From Alloprevotella sp. (GTDB lineage Bacteria; Bacteroidota; Bacteroidia; Bacteroidales; Muribaculaceae), in the NCBI GenBank assembly GCA_023663135.1, contig JAMPIE010000001.1, positions 1-64,000 on the forward strand: 64,000 nt of DNA, read 5' to 3'. Below the pieces are notes generated by a model, which worked only from the letters and a program-made list of their open reading frames with translations, was not told the DNA's origin and did not search any database. The translations under genes and the position numbers were made by a program. Below, piece by piece: positions 17,310 through 26,999 of this stretch. Position 1 is the first letter of the stretch; every line of letters starts with the position of its first letter.

Positions 17310-20300
17310 ATGAAAAAGCTGTTTCTATTACTGCTCGCAGTGGTGATAACCACCATCGCAGCAGTGGCCCAGAACCGTACGGTCACCGGCACAGTGGTCG
17401 ACGCCGACAACGGCGACCCGCTGATTGGCGTATCCGTCATGGGCGAAGGCACCAAGATCGGTACCGCTACCGACATCCACGGCAACTTCTCTCTCTCCCT
17501 CCCCGTTTCCGTTAAGAAAGTGATGGTGTCTTACATAGGCATGCGCACTGTAAGCGTCGAAATCACCGGCCAGCCACTCCGCGTTGTCCTCCGTCCCGAC
17601 AACACTCTCGACGAGGTCGTCGTTACCGGTTATGGCGTTCAAAACCGCGCCTCATTCACCGGTGCCGCCGGCGTTGTCTCCGGCGCTAACATCGAGAAGA
17701 AGACCGACGTTAACTTCGTCAAGGCTCTCGAAGGCAATGTGACCGGCTTCCAGTATAACAACTCAGCCTCCGGCCCCGGCATGTGGGGCTCTGTCTACAT
17801 CCGCGGCATGGGCTCCCTCTCTTCCTCCTCGCAGCCCCTCTACGTGATTGACGGCGTGCCCGTTAACTCAGACTACGACACCATGAGCGGCAACAATAAC
17901 ATCTTTGACCCCATGGCTGCCTACAACCCCAACGACATCGAGAGCGTCACCGTCCTCAAAGACGCTGCCGCCACCGCTATCTATGGCTCCCGCGCTGCCA
18001 ACGGTGTGATTATCATCACCACCAAGAAGGGCGCTGAAGGCCGCTTCTCCCTCACCCTCGACGTGAAACAGGGCTTCACCTCCATGGCCAACAACAACAT
18101 GGACTATGCCGACGCCGACGGCACCCTCGCCTACTGGAGCCTCCTGCGCCAGAACCGCTACGGCGAGACTCCCGAAGAGTCGATGAACTGGCTCGTGAAC
18201 TACGCCAAGGCCAACCTCGGCTACAACGGCCGCTCCTACGACTGGCGCGACGCCGTCACCCGCAAGGGCTACTACCAGGACTACAACGTCTCCTTCTCCG
18301 GCACTTCCGGCTCCACCAGCTACTACGCTTCTTTGGGATATGTTGACTCTGAGGGTATCGTTATCGGCTCAGGCAACAAGCGCTATTCCGGCCGCCTCAA
18401 CGTCGACACCAAATACAAGATGTTTACCGCCGGCGCTAAGATGCAGCTCTCCTACTCCCAGAACAACAACTTCTCCCTCTCCACCAGCGGCTCCATGGCC
18501 TCACCGCTCGTAGGCGCCGTGACCCAGATGAACGCCCTCCGTCCCTTCTACAATGAGGATGGCACCTACTATGGCCTCGGCTCTGTCTACAACCCTCTCG
18601 CCACTCAAGACCCCAAGCTCGGCGACCTCAACGACATCACCAACCAGACCATCAACGCCAACCCCTACCTCCGCGTTGACCTCCCCTTCGGCATCTGGGT
18701 CAAGACCAACTTTGGCGTCAACATCATGGACCAGAGCGAATACAACTACTGGAGCGCCGTCTACAACATTCAGGGTATGACCTACAACGGCCTCGGCCAG
18801 AAATACACCTCGCGCACCTCCACCCTCACATGGACCAACACCATCGGCTGGAACAAGACCTTCAACGACGCCCACTCCTTTGACGTCCTCCTCGGCCAGG
18901 AGATGCAGCGCTACGAGTATCACTACGACTACTACAGCCGCACCAACTTCCCCTTCGCCTCTATGGGCATGCGCGACATGGCTACTGCTGCTTCCGACAA
19001 CGGCTCTGAATATTCTCGCGAGCAGAGCCGCCTCGCCTCCTACTTTGCCGATGCACACTACTCTCTCTTCAACCGCTACTTCCTCTCCGCTTCCTTCCGC
19101 CGCGACGGCTCCTCTGTCTTCGGCTCCAAGAAGCGCTGGGGTAACTTCTGGTCTGTTGGCGGCAAATGGCGCCTCTCCGAAGAGGAGTTCCTCAAAGACC
19201 AGACCTGGCTCTCAAATGCCGCCCTCCGCATCAGCTACGGCACCGTCGGCAACCAGTCAATCGGCCGCTACGCCGCCCGCGGTTACTACTCCGCCGGCTA
19301 CAACTACAACGACCTCCCCGGCATGGTTCCCGTCCGTATCTCCAACCCCGAGCTCACATGGGAGACATCCAAGAAGTTTGACGTTGGCTTTGACCTCTCT
19401 CTGCTCAACCGCGTCAACGTGACCTTCGACTACTACAACGACCTGACCGATGACGCCCTCTATCAGGTGCCCATCTCCTACACTACCGGCCTCTCTTCTT
19501 ACTATCGCAACATCGGTAAGATCCGCAACTCCGGCTTCGAGCTCGGCCTTAACGGAACTATCTACAACTCCCACGACTTCACCGCAACCGCCTATGCCAA
19601 CTTCACCTGGAACCGCAACCGCGTCGTGAAGCTCGCCGACGACGTGAAGGAGGTTGAGTCAACCTACACCATCATCCAGGAGGGTCATCCCTACCGTCAG
19701 TTCTACATGCCCGAGTATGCCGGCATCAACCGCGAGAACGGTATGGCCCAGTACTGGAAGGACACCAAGGACGCCGACGGCAACATCATCTCCTCCGAGC
19801 TCACCGAAGATTACACTAAGGCCACCAAGCGCTACGTGGGTTCTGCCGAGCCCAAGCTCGTCGGCGCATTTGGTTTCAACCTCAACGGTTGGGGCTTCGA
19901 CCTCTCGATGCAGTTCAACTACCGTCTCGGCGGCAAGGTGTTTGACACCGGCCACAACTTCACCGGTTGGAACCAGAACACCTACCGCACTCCTCTCAAG
20001 GAATTTGCCGAAAACACCTGGACCCCCGACAACAAGGATGCCAAGTATCCTATCGCAATCTGGGGTGACCCCTACGGCCAGTCACAGAGCAACAACTCTT
20101 CACGCTGGCTCATGAGCGGCAACTTCCTCCGCCTGAGCAACATCACCTTCGGCTACACCCTGCCCAAGAGCCTCACCCAGAAGGCCCTCATCCAGAAGTG
20201 CCGCATCTACACCACCTTCGACAACGTGCACACCTGGGCTGCCTCTGACTTCATCGGCTACAACCCCGAGACCTTCGCAAGCGGCCAGATCGCATGGCAG

Positions 20301-20348
20301 TATCCCGGCGTGTTTACCTTCACCGGCGGTATTCAGCTCACTTTCTAA
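17310..20348 (+). CDS. SusC/RagA-family TonB-dependent outer membrane transporter
   Basis: A 1012-residue outer membrane importer. Signal peptide at residues 1 to about 21 (ending VAQ). A CarboxypepD-reg-like beta-sandwich domain occupies about 25-105 (TVTGTVVDADNGDPLIGVSV). The region LDEVVVTGYG is the typical SusC TonB box area, followed by the plug (about 115-240, with LYVIDGVPV and GSRAANGVIIITTKKG), then a long beta-barrel ending in the aromatic strand FTGGIQLTF. With SusD it would bind and import a glycan or other large nutrient. Codon use is strongly skewed to C-ending codons compared with neighbours, suggesting high expression. No glycosidase lies nearby. Confidence 0.95.
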   Translation: MKKLFLLLLAVVITTIAAVAQNRTVTGTVVDADNGDPLIGVSVMGEGTKIGTATDIHGNFSLSLPVSVKKVMVSYIGMRTVSVEITGQPLRVVLRPDNTLDEVVVTGYGVQNRASFTGAAGVVSGANIEKKTDVNFVKALEGNVTGFQYNNSASGPGMWGSVYIRGMGSLSSSSQPLYVIDGVPVNSDYDTMSGNNNIFDPMAAYNPNDIESVTVLKDAAATAIYGSRAANGVIIITTKKGAEGRFSLTLDVKQGFTSMANNNMDYADADGTLAYWSLLRQNRYGETPEESMNWLVNYAKANLGYNGRSYDWRDAVTRKGYYQDYNVSFSGTSGSTSYYASLGYVDSEGIVIGSGNKRYSGRLNVDTKYKMFTAGAKMQLSYSQNNNFSLSTSGSMASPLVGAVTQMNALRPFYNEDGTYYGLGSVYNPLATQDPKLGDLNDITNQTINANPYLRVDLPFGIWVKTNFGVNIMDQSEYNYWSAVYNIQGMTYNGLGQKYTSRTSTLTWTNTIGWNKTFNDAHSFDVLLGQEMQRYEYHYDYYSRTNFPFASMGMRDMATAASDNGSEYSREQSRLASYFADAHYSLFNRYFLSASFRRDGSSVFGSKKRWGNFWSVGGKWRLSEEEFLKDQTWLSNAALRISYGTVGNQSIGRYAARGYYSAGYNYNDLPGMVPVRISNPELTWETSKKFDVGFDLSLLNRVNVTFDYYNDLTDDALYQVPISYTTGLSSYYRNIGKIRNSGFELGLNGTIYNSHDFTATAYANFTWNRNRVVKLADDVKEVESTYTIIQEGHPYRQFYMPEYAGINRENGMAQYWKDTKDADGNIISSELTEDYTKATKRYVGSAEPKLVGAFGFNLNGWGFDLSMQFNYRLGGKVFDTGHNFTGWNQNTYRTPLKEFAENTWTPDNKDAKYPIAIWGDPYGQSQSNNSSRWLMSGNFLRLSNITFGYTLPKSLTQKALIQKCRIYTTFDNVHTWAASDFIGYNPETFASGQIAWQYPGVFTFTGGIQLTF

Positions 20349-20384
20349 TCTCTCCCCTGTCTTAACTTAAGAATTCATCCTACA

Positions 20385-21866
20385 ATGAAAAAATCATATA
20401 TCAAGGCCCTCGCCGCCGTCATGGTCACCGGTGCCCTCTCCTCTTGCGGCAACGACTTCCTCGATGTGGAGATCCCCAACGGCGTTGACCTCGACAACGG
20501 CCTGACAACGGTTGACAACATCGGCTATGCCCTCAACGGCGCATATGACCGTCTCGGCGCATACCAGATGGGCGCCAACTATGCCACCAACATCGGCGAT
20601 ATTGCCTCTGACCTCGCCTACTGGAACGGCCAGACCTCCCACTTCCAGAACCTCTACAACTTCGCTCCCACCGAAAACGAGAGCTACCTCACCAATATCT
20701 GGAACTATGCCTACAAGGTGGTCGACAACTCTGCACGCATCATCAAGGCCGGCAACGCCATGCTGGAGACCGAGCTCACCCCCTCCGACCGCAAGGACCT
20801 CACCATGTATCTCGCCGAGGCTTACGGCCTCCGCGGCTATGGTACTCTAATCCTTACCAACCTCTTCGGCCACCAGTATAAGGTAAATGGCCAGGACTTT
20901 GGCTCTACTCCCGGCGTTGTCATCGTGGGCGACCCCATTGCCGCCGGCACCCAGGTGAGCCGCTCCACCGTTGCCGAGTGCTATGACGCCCTCATCGCCG
21001 ACCTCAAGAAGTCAATAGAGCTCTTCCGCGAGTGTGGCCAGGATAAGGGCACTCCTCTCTATCTTGGCGAGGAAGCTGTCCATGGTATCCTCTCCCGCGC
21101 CTATCTCTATGCCGAAAACTGGGCTGGCGCCGAAAGCGAAGCCCGCGCTGCCCTGAATGGCGCCGGCATCAAAGAGCTCACCTACACCGCCGACGGCTAC
21201 AAGGGTCTCTACGACACCCAGTATGGCAACAAGGAGAGCCTCTTCTACCTCGCCATCACTCCTTCCGACAACTTCTCGGCCAACTCTTCCGGCACGCTCT
21301 TCACCACCTACAACTACTCGATGAGCCCCTATCTCCAGAGCCTCTACGCCGACACCGATGTCCGCACCTCCATCATCTCTTGGGGTGCTGCCTCAACCCC
21401 CTCTGCTCCCGTCTACGGCGGCGGCAAGTATATGGGCTATGGCTCTCCCCGCAATGCTGCCTACTCCACCAACTATCTGGTCAACGCCCCCGAGCTGTTC
21501 CTCAACATTGCTGAGGCCGCTGCTCGTCAGGGCAACGTAGAGGCCGCCGCCGAGGCTCTCCTCGTCGTGGCCAAGCGCAACACCGCCATCACCTCAACTG
21601 CCGACCTCCCCTCTACAGCCGACGGCATTCTCTCCTTCCTCAAGGATGAGCGTGCCCGCGAGCTCTTCCAGGAAGGCTTCCGCCTCTGGGACCTCCGTCG
21701 CTGGGATGTCACCGCCACCATCACAGCCAAGAATGCTCCCGCCATCGACTACGAGTACACTTGGAAGGTGAGCCAGTGTGTGTTCCCCATCCCCGTCGGC
21801 GAGATCAACACCCACGCCGGTGTTGCCCAAAACGAAGGCTGGCGCTCTACCTTCCCCACCATTTGA
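20385..21866 (+). CDS. SusD/RagB-family nutrient-binding outer membrane lipoprotein
   Basis: A 493-residue surface lipoprotein that caps the SusC channel and binds substrate. The signal ends LSSC, with C21 lipidated. The N-terminal SusD-like domain follows (about 22-200), with helical TPR-like repeats through the middle, and the C-terminal RagB part contains FLKDERARELFQEGFRLWDL, the most conserved family motif. It follows susC by 36 bases and is closed by a strong terminator, making a two-gene unit. Codon use is as biased as in susC. The substrate cannot be inferred. Confidence 0.95.
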   Translation: MKKSYIKALAAVMVTGALSSCGNDFLDVEIPNGVDLDNGLTTVDNIGYALNGAYDRLGAYQMGANYATNIGDIASDLAYWNGQTSHFQNLYNFAPTENESYLTNIWNYAYKVVDNSARIIKAGNAMLETELTPSDRKDLTMYLAEAYGLRGYGTLILTNLFGHQYKVNGQDFGSTPGVVIVGDPIAAGTQVSRSTVAECYDALIADLKKSIELFRECGQDKGTPLYLGEEAVHGILSRAYLYAENWAGAESEARAALNGAGIKELTYTADGYKGLYDTQYGNKESLFYLAITPSDNFSANSSGTLFTTYNYSMSPYLQSLYADTDVRTSIISWGAASTPSAPVYGGGKYMGYGSPRNAAYSTNYLVNAPELFLNIAEAAARQGNVEAAAEALLVVAKRNTAITSTADLPSTADGILSFLKDERARELFQEGFRLWDLRRWDVTATITAKNAPAIDYEYTWKVSQCVFPIPVGEINTHAGVAQNEGWRSTFPTI

Positions 21867-21901
21867 TGAATTAGAAACGCTTTATAAGCTTAATTATTTA
21901 A

Positions 21902-21943
21902 GGCGAGAGGATGCGGACCGTGATGGTGCCGCATCCTCTTGCC
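21902..21943 (+). terminator. terminator after susD
   Basis: GGCGAGAGGATGCGG pairs with CCGCATCCTCTTGCC around a 12-base loop, followed by GTTTAG. The stem is 15 pairs with one G-T pair. It lies between convergent genes and could also serve the minus strand. Confidence 0.75.
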
Positions 21944-22107
21944 GTTTAGCGGGGGCTATGTATTTGGCACACAATCCGTCCGGGTATTCCAATATGCTTC
22001 AAATTAATGCCGTCACGGCAATTGCAGGGACGGCACTTTGCACAAATCGTTTTAGCTTTGAATACAATAGGGGGGCATTCCCGTGAAATCTTCGGCGGGG
22101 ATGAATC

Positions 22108-23403
22108 TTATTCGTAGCGGATGGAGGAGGCGGGGGAGAGGGTGGCCACGATATGTGACGGGAGGATGAGGATAATTGCCGAGACGGCCACTGTGGCCAC
22201 GTTTAGCCCGGCCACGGCCAACCACGATATCTTCATTGGCACGTGGCTCAGGAAGTATGCCTCGGCATCGAGCGGGATGAGATGGAAATGGGCCTGGATG
22301 AGGATTATGGCGAGGGCTATGGCATTGCCTATGACGAGGCCGCGTGCCACGAGCCTTTCGGCCATGTAGATAAATATCCCGCGTATCTGCCCGTTGGTGG
22401 CGCCCAAGGCTTTGAGAGTCCCTATAGTGTTTACCCTCTCCAATATGATGATAAAGAGGCTTGAGATGAGGGTGAAGCCGCTCACAAGTGCCATGAGGAT
22501 CAGTATCACGGCCACATTGGTGTCAAGCAGGTCGAGCCACGAGAAGTAGGCCATCCCGCTACGGTGGATATTGTCAACGGAATAATAGCTGGCTTGTCCG
22601 CCGCCGGCTCCGGCCGCATATTCGAGCAGGGCTGAGGCGAGTGTGCCAGAGATTGGGTCTATCTCTTCATCGGTGAGCCCGTTGAGCTCTATCGATGTCA
22701 CCTCTCCATCGGCTATCTTCCCGGCCTTGCGGGCCATGGTGGGCGTGGCAAACACAAAGCGCGAGTCATATTCCCCCAGGTTGGTGTCATAGATGCCGCT
22801 GACGATGGCTCGACGCGTCATCAGATCGCCATGGGTGATGAAGTGAAGGTCCGCTTTGTCCCCCTCTTTGAGCCCTAAGCGCGAGGCATTGGTCGATGAG
22901 ATGAGTATCTCCGGCGGCGCCATGATGCTGTCGGGCCCCATGGGACGGTCTGCCGGCAGCTGCCCGGCAATGAGGTTGTCCTCGATGAAGCTCAGCCCTC
23001 GCGCTCCCGGCTCTAAGGCTTTCACCATCACGCCCTGGAAGGCGCTGTCGGTCTTGAGAATGCCGGGGAGCTCTACTACGGCATCAACTCTAACCCCGGC
23101 AGGCACATTATCTTCTATCAGTTGGTTTAGCTCCGTGCTGAAAGGAATGGAAGATACCTCGGCGAGTGTGCGGCTCTGTGGATAGATGGTCACCTGCGAG
23201 TTAAAGCCGGTCACCTTGGCGCGGATCTCTTCCTTGAAGCCGGTCATCACGGCGATGCTCACCATCATGACCACCAGCGCCAAGGCTATGCCCCCAACAG
23301 CGATGGGAACTCCCGCCGAGCCATGCCGGTGCCGATGGCCGCTCCCCTCGTCGCCTCTCGTGTTGAAGCTTAGTCGCTTGCCTATGTAGACGGCTATGTT
23401 CAA
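22108..23403 (-). CDS. LolC/LolE-type ABC permease (FtsX fold)
   Basis: A 431-residue inner-membrane permease. A helix near residues 35-55 (VGGIALALVVMMVSIAVMTG) is followed by a large periplasmic domain (about 60-295), and three C-terminal helices (about 300-420) include the FtsX motif ERVNTIGTLKALGATNGQIRG. This is the plan of lipoprotein-releasing permeases, which extract lipoproteins from the inner membrane for the outer membrane. The partner ATPase (LolD) is not next to it. It starts 25 bases after the aminotransferase stop, so the two share a transcript. A glycine/histidine stretch near residues 19-28 is unusual. Confidence 0.85.
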   Translation of the reverse strand: MNIAVYIGKRLSFNTRGDEGSGHRHRHGSAGVPIAVGGIALALVVMMVSIAVMTGFKEEIRAKVTGFNSQVTIYPQSRTLAEVSSIPFSTELNQLIEDNVPAGVRVDAVVELPGILKTDSAFQGVMVKALEPGARGLSFIEDNLIAGQLPADRPMGPDSIMAPPEILISSTNASRLGLKEGDKADLHFITHGDLMTRRAIVSGIYDTNLGEYDSRFVFATPTMARKAGKIADGEVTSIELNGLTDEEIDPISGTLASALLEYAAGAGGGQASYYSVDNIHRSGMAYFSWLDLLDTNVAVILILMALVSGFTLISSLFIIILERVNTIGTLKALGATNGQIRGIFIYMAERLVARGLVIGNAIALAIILIQAHFHLIPLDAEAYFLSHVPMKISWLAVAGLNVATVAVSAIILILPSHIVATLSPASSIRYE

Positions 23404-23428
23404 GGCTCCTTTGGTGGTGACGGTGGAG

Positions 23429-24634
23429 TCAGGCCTCGACGGTCTGGCCCGGATAGGCCTTGAGGGCCTCGGCGAGTACTTTCAAGGCGTGAGCTAAGTC
23501 TTCTTTGTTGAGCACGTAGGCCAGGCGCACTTCGTTCCTTCCCATCCCTTCTGAGGTGTAAAAGCCTGAGCCCGGCGCCATCATCACCGTTGCGCCCTCA
23601 TATGAGAAGTCGTTGAGACACCAGGCGCAAAATTTCTCGGCATCGTCTACCGGGAGCGACGCCATGGTGTAGAAGGCGCCCATCGGGATTGGGGAGTAGC
23701 AGCCGGGGATGCGGTTGATGCCGTCTATAAGAAACTTTCGCCGCTCAACATATTCGTTGTAGGTCATCAACATATATTCGCAAGAGGCGTCGATGGAGGC
23801 CTCGGCCACGAGCTGACCGAGAAGTGGCGGGCTCAGGCGAGCCTGGCAAAATTTCATCACGTTGGCCTTCAGCTCTTTGTGCTTGGTGATGAGCGCGCCT
23901 ATGCGGATGCCACACTCGCTATATCGCTTTGATACTGAGTCAATCAACACCACTTGCTCCTCTATCCCCTTGAGATGGAAGGCCGAGATATAAGGCGCCC
24001 CCGTGTAGGTAAACTCGCGATACACCTCGTCGGAGAAGAGATAGAGGTCGTGGGCCTTGACTATGTCGCGTATCTGGTCCATCTCCCGCTGGGTGTAGAG
24101 ATAGCCCGTGGGATTATTGGGGTTGCATATCAGTATCCCCTTGGTCCGCGGGGTGATGAGGGCCTCAAATTTTTCCACCGGGGGGAGGGCAAACCCCTCG
24201 TCGATGGATGACGGCACTGTCACTATCTTCGCGCCTGCCGAGATGGCAAAGGCCATATAGTTGGCATAGGCGGGCTCGGGGACTATGATTTCATCCCCGG
24301 GGTCAAGGCACGCCATGAAGGCAAAGAGCACTGCCTCCGACCCTCCCGAGGTGACGATGATATCTTCTACGCCCACATTGATGTTAAACCGGTGGTAATA
24401 GTCGGCCAATTTCTCGCGAAGCGAGAGCAGCCCTTCCGATGGGCTGTATTCCAGCACCTTGCGGTCTATGTGAGCCAAGACGTCGAGCCCCTCTTGGGGT
24501 GTGGGCAGGTCGGGCTGGCCTATGTTGAGATGGTAGACATGGATGCCTCGTGCCTTGGCGGCGTTGGCTAAGGGCACGAGCTTGCGTATGGGGGAGGCGG
24601 GCATACGCTCGCCGCGGTTGGAGACACTCGGCAT
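23429..24634 (-). CDS. class I PLP-dependent aminotransferase (AspAT subgroup)
   Basis: A 401-residue cytosolic aminotransferase. The PLP lysine is K236 in SVSKRYSECG, with NPNNPTG at 171-177 and the SDEVYREF loop after it binding the cofactor. I start it at 24634 (MPSVSNRGERM) rather than at 24763, because a canonical promoter lies at 24687-24718, inside the longer frame. This subgroup usually acts on aspartate or aromatic amino acids with 2-oxoglutarate; the exact substrate is not settled by sequence. It is the first gene of a pair with the LolC/E-type permease, without obvious functional reason. Confidence 0.9.
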   Translation of the reverse strand: MPSVSNRGERMPASPIRKLVPLANAAKARGIHVYHLNIGQPDLPTPQEGLDVLAHIDRKVLEYSPSEGLLSLREKLADYYHRFNINVGVEDIIVTSGGSEAVLFAFMACLDPGDEIIVPEPAYANYMAFAISAGAKIVTVPSSIDEGFALPPVEKFEALITPRTKGILICNPNNPTGYLYTQREMDQIRDIVKAHDLYLFSDEVYREFTYTGAPYISAFHLKGIEEQVVLIDSVSKRYSECGIRIGALITKHKELKANVMKFCQARLSPPLLGQLVAEASIDASCEYMLMTYNEYVERRKFLIDGINRIPGCYSPIPMGAFYTMASLPVDDAEKFCAWCLNDFSYEGATVMMAPGSGFYTSEGMGRNEVRLAYVLNKEDLAHALKVLAEALKAYPGQTVEA

Positions 24635-24686
24635 GGGGAGACGGAGCTGTGTGTGGGGATATTTGTTCTGAGGAGAGATAGGTTTG

Positions 24687-24718
24687 CAAAAATAAGCCAA
24701 AATCATCACCTGTGCAAA
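24687..24718 (-). promoter_or_regulatory. aminotransferase promoter
   Basis: Read on the minus strand: TTTG (24715-24718), a 20-base spacer, then TATTTTTG (24687-24694). This is an exact match to the Bacteroidetes promoter and gives a leader of about 45 bases to the ATG at 24634. Confidence 0.8.
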
Positions 24719-24852
24719 AAAAATATTCTCCTTCCCCTTATCCCCCGTAGTCCTCTCTGCCATTTGAACATCTATAGGGAATAAGGTGTTAACAATTCAT
24801 AACCACATTTTAGCCACAACTACTTTCCCAACCCTCAACAAAGCAATTCGCT

Positions 24853-25458
24853 ATGCCAAGCAAGATAATGCCCTTAAAGCTGGTGGCTCCCGTCACAGCC
24901 GAGGGCCTCTCCGTCAAGGAAGCCCTGATGAAACGCCACACTTCGCGCTCCTTTTCCTCCCAGCCATTGTCGCTCAAGCTCTTGAGTGAAGTGATGTGGG
25001 CGGCCTACGGCATCAACCGTCGCTCCACGCGCGGCCATGTCTCCCCAGCTGCTTGGGGCGTCTATGGACTGGAGGTTTATGCCATCACTGAGGAGGGTGC
25101 CTACCTCTACGACCCAGAGGAGCATAAGCTCAATCCAGTGGCCGGTGGCGATCTGCGCCCGCTCGCCGGCGAGCAGGAGTTTGTCAAGGTGGCCCCCCTA
25201 AGCATTGCCATCTTTGTCAATCGCGACTTGATGGCCGCCTCTGAGCCGGCCTTGGCTCGGATGTCTGATCCTGAGATGATGAGGATTGCCGCCCTCGATG
25301 CCGGTGCGGCGGCCGAAAATGTCTATCTCTATGCCACTTCGGCCGGCCTCAACGTGGTGGAGCGCGTCTATGTGGCTGCCGACGTCTTGCGCGATGCCCT
25401 CGGCCTCGACTCCTCCCGCTCTTTCGTCGTGGCTATGACGCTCGGCTATCCCGATTAG
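24853..25458 (+). CDS. nitroreductase-family FMN oxidoreductase
   Basis: A 201-residue cytosolic flavoprotein of the SagB-like/short nitroreductase type. RHTSRSFSSQPLSLKLLSEVMWAAYGINR (about 28-56, motif parts RHTSRSF and LWAAYGINR-like) is the FMN-binding N-terminus; GVYGLEVYAI and NVYLYATSAGLN follow, and the end AMTLGYP is the standard family C-terminus. It would reduce quinones, nitro compounds or similar with NAD(P)H; the true substrate is unknown. It is divergent from the aminotransferase and stops 2 bases before a convergent SDR fragment gene. Confidence 0.88.
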   Translation: MPSKIMPLKLVAPVTAEGLSVKEALMKRHTSRSFSSQPLSLKLLSEVMWAAYGINRRSTRGHVSPAAWGVYGLEVYAITEEGAYLYDPEEHKLNPVAGGDLRPLAGEQEFVKVAPLSIAIFVNRDLMAASEPALARMSDPEMMRIAALDAGAAAENVYLYATSAGLNVVERVYVAADVLRDALGLDSSRSFVVAMTLGYPD

Positions 25459-25460
25459 GT

Positions 25461-25847
25461 TTAGTCGTTGACAACGACCTCCACATCTATCCCTCCCCAC
25501 CGGCGCTCAATAAGCCCCCGTGAACGCTCCAATGCCGCCTCATCCGTCCAATCGATGGGGTGGCATTGCGCTCCTGTGGCTTGTGCCAGGCGTGTGCCCT
25601 CTGCGCTGTTGATGTCGGTGAAGGCCACTCGGCATCCCGGCATGCGCATCAGCCCTATAAGTGCGCGGGCGCGGGATGAGGCCGAGGCTGAGCGTGTGAG
25701 GATCAGGATGCGCGTCGACGGGCCAAGTGTCTCGGCTACCGACGAGGGCAGGGGAGTGGCAGTCGCGCTTTTTGAGCCCCGGCTCGTCGCTCGCAGGCGC
25801 CCGGAGCGGTAATCTTCCATTCGGCGTTCAAGGTAGTTGTCGGCCAT
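25461..25847 (-). CDS. half-length short-chain dehydrogenase-like protein
   Basis: A 128-residue protein with an N-terminal helix (MADNYLERRMEDYRSGR), then a beta-alpha-beta core (RILILTRSASASSRARALIGL, then CRVAFTDINSAEGTRLA, then CHPIDWTDEAALERS) that ends at VEVVVND. This equals the first half of a Rossmann fold as in SDR enzymes, stopping where SDRs have the NNAG motif; the catalytic Tyr-Lys half is absent. The usual glycine-rich loop is also poor. It is 17 bases downstream of the YitT gene and likely co-transcribed. It may be a small cofactor-binding or degenerate protein rather than an enzyme. Confidence 0.65.
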   Translation of the reverse strand: MADNYLERRMEDYRSGRLRATSRGSKSATATPLPSSVAETLGPSTRILILTRSASASSRARALIGLMRMPGCRVAFTDINSAEGTRLAQATGAQCHPIDWTDEAALERSRGLIERRWGGIDVEVVVND

Positions 25848-25864
25848 AGTTGCGGGGGAGGGGA

Positions 25865-26836
25865 TTATATCTGTACGTTAGCGCCGGTGCTCGGAGCCGG
25901 GGGCGCTGATGTGAGCCGTGTCTGCTCTTGATGCTCTGAGGGTTTCACCTTCACCTTAATCGCATCAAACCCACGGCCATAGACGCCGTTGACGTTTCCC
26001 TGCGAGATGAAGGCATCTGGGTCGATGCTCTTTATTATGCGGAAGATGGTTACGGCCTCTATTTTCCTGCAAAACACCAATAATATCTTGACACTCTGGC
26101 GAGTATACCACCCCGTGCCGTCAATGACGGTGCAGCCGCGATGGGCATCGTTGTTGATGGCCGCGGCTATCTCGTCCCAGTGGCGCGAGATGATGGTAAA
26201 CTGCACTGCCTGGCGGTTGGTCAATATCACCATGTCACACACATAGCTCATTATCACCAACACGACAAAGCCATACACCACCTTGTCGAGCTGTCCAAAC
26301 AGCAAAAACGACGACGAGATGATACACATATCCACATAAAGCATTATGCGTCCTATGGTCACATTGCTCTTCTTCGCCACCATTGCCGCTATGATGTCCG
26401 TACCCCCCGACGACCCGTTGTGGACAAACACCAGTCCTATGCCAAAGCCCATCAAGATCGCACCGATAATAGCGCTCATAAACGTCTCTCCCTCTATGAG
26501 CGGGGCCGGGAAGAGAGGTTGCAATAAGCCTATCCCCAGCGAAAGTACTGTCGCACCAAAGATCGTGCGCCACACAAATTGTCGTCCCACCGACCGAAAG
26601 GCCATGCCCAATAGCAGCAGGTTGCACGCATATGATGTGATGGCCACCGGCACTCCATAGCCCATGAAGCGCTCGGTCAGGAAATAAATCACCGTGCCAA
26701 ATCCGGCCAACCCTCCTATCACTATCTTCTCGGGGAAGATGAAGGCGGTAAAGCCAAAGGCATACATCATTATGCCCAAGACTATCATCAGATAATCGCG
26801 CGTTGAGGCCCATTTGGCCTTGCTTTTCGGATTCAT
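25865..26836 (-). CDS. YitT family membrane protein (DUF161 plus DUF2179)
   Basis: A 323-residue inner-membrane protein. Five or six hydrophobic helices fill about residues 15-215, including IVIGGLAGFGTVIYFL and the very conserved HNGSSGGTDIIA. The C-terminal cytosolic DUF2179 domain (about 225-295) includes GCTVIDGTGWYTRQ. The family is widespread but its transport or other role is not firmly known. A short P/A/S tail ends the chain. It heads a two-gene unit with the SDR-like gene. Confidence 0.9.
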   Translation of the reverse strand: MNPKSKAKWASTRDYLMIVLGIMMYAFGFTAFIFPEKIVIGGLAGFGTVIYFLTERFMGYGVPVAITSYACNLLLLGMAFRSVGRQFVWRTIFGATVLSLGIGLLQPLFPAPLIEGETFMSAIIGAILMGFGIGLVFVHNGSSGGTDIIAAMVAKKSNVTIGRIMLYVDMCIISSSFLLFGQLDKVVYGFVVLVIMSYVCDMVILTNRQAVQFTIISRHWDEIAAAINNDAHRGCTVIDGTGWYTRQSVKILLVFCRKIEAVTIFRIIKSIDPDAFISQGNVNGVYGRGFDAIKVKVKPSEHQEQTRLTSAPPAPSTGANVQI

Positions 26837-26999
26837 TTCAGTGACGGATATTGATTACTTTTCATGAAGTTTGGTCGTGTGAGGCATCTCTTTTGCCCAT
26901 TAGCGCCACAAAGGTAGGGGGATGGCCGATGTTTTCAAAATTTTTTTTCTAATTTCGCGTCGCGATAGAGTTTTCTTCAACCCTCCCTTTATTCATCCC

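Noticed and set aside
24635..24763. N-terminal extension of the aminotransferase to 24763
   Set aside because: The extension contains the promoter at 24687-24718 and is not like any aminotransferase N-terminus.
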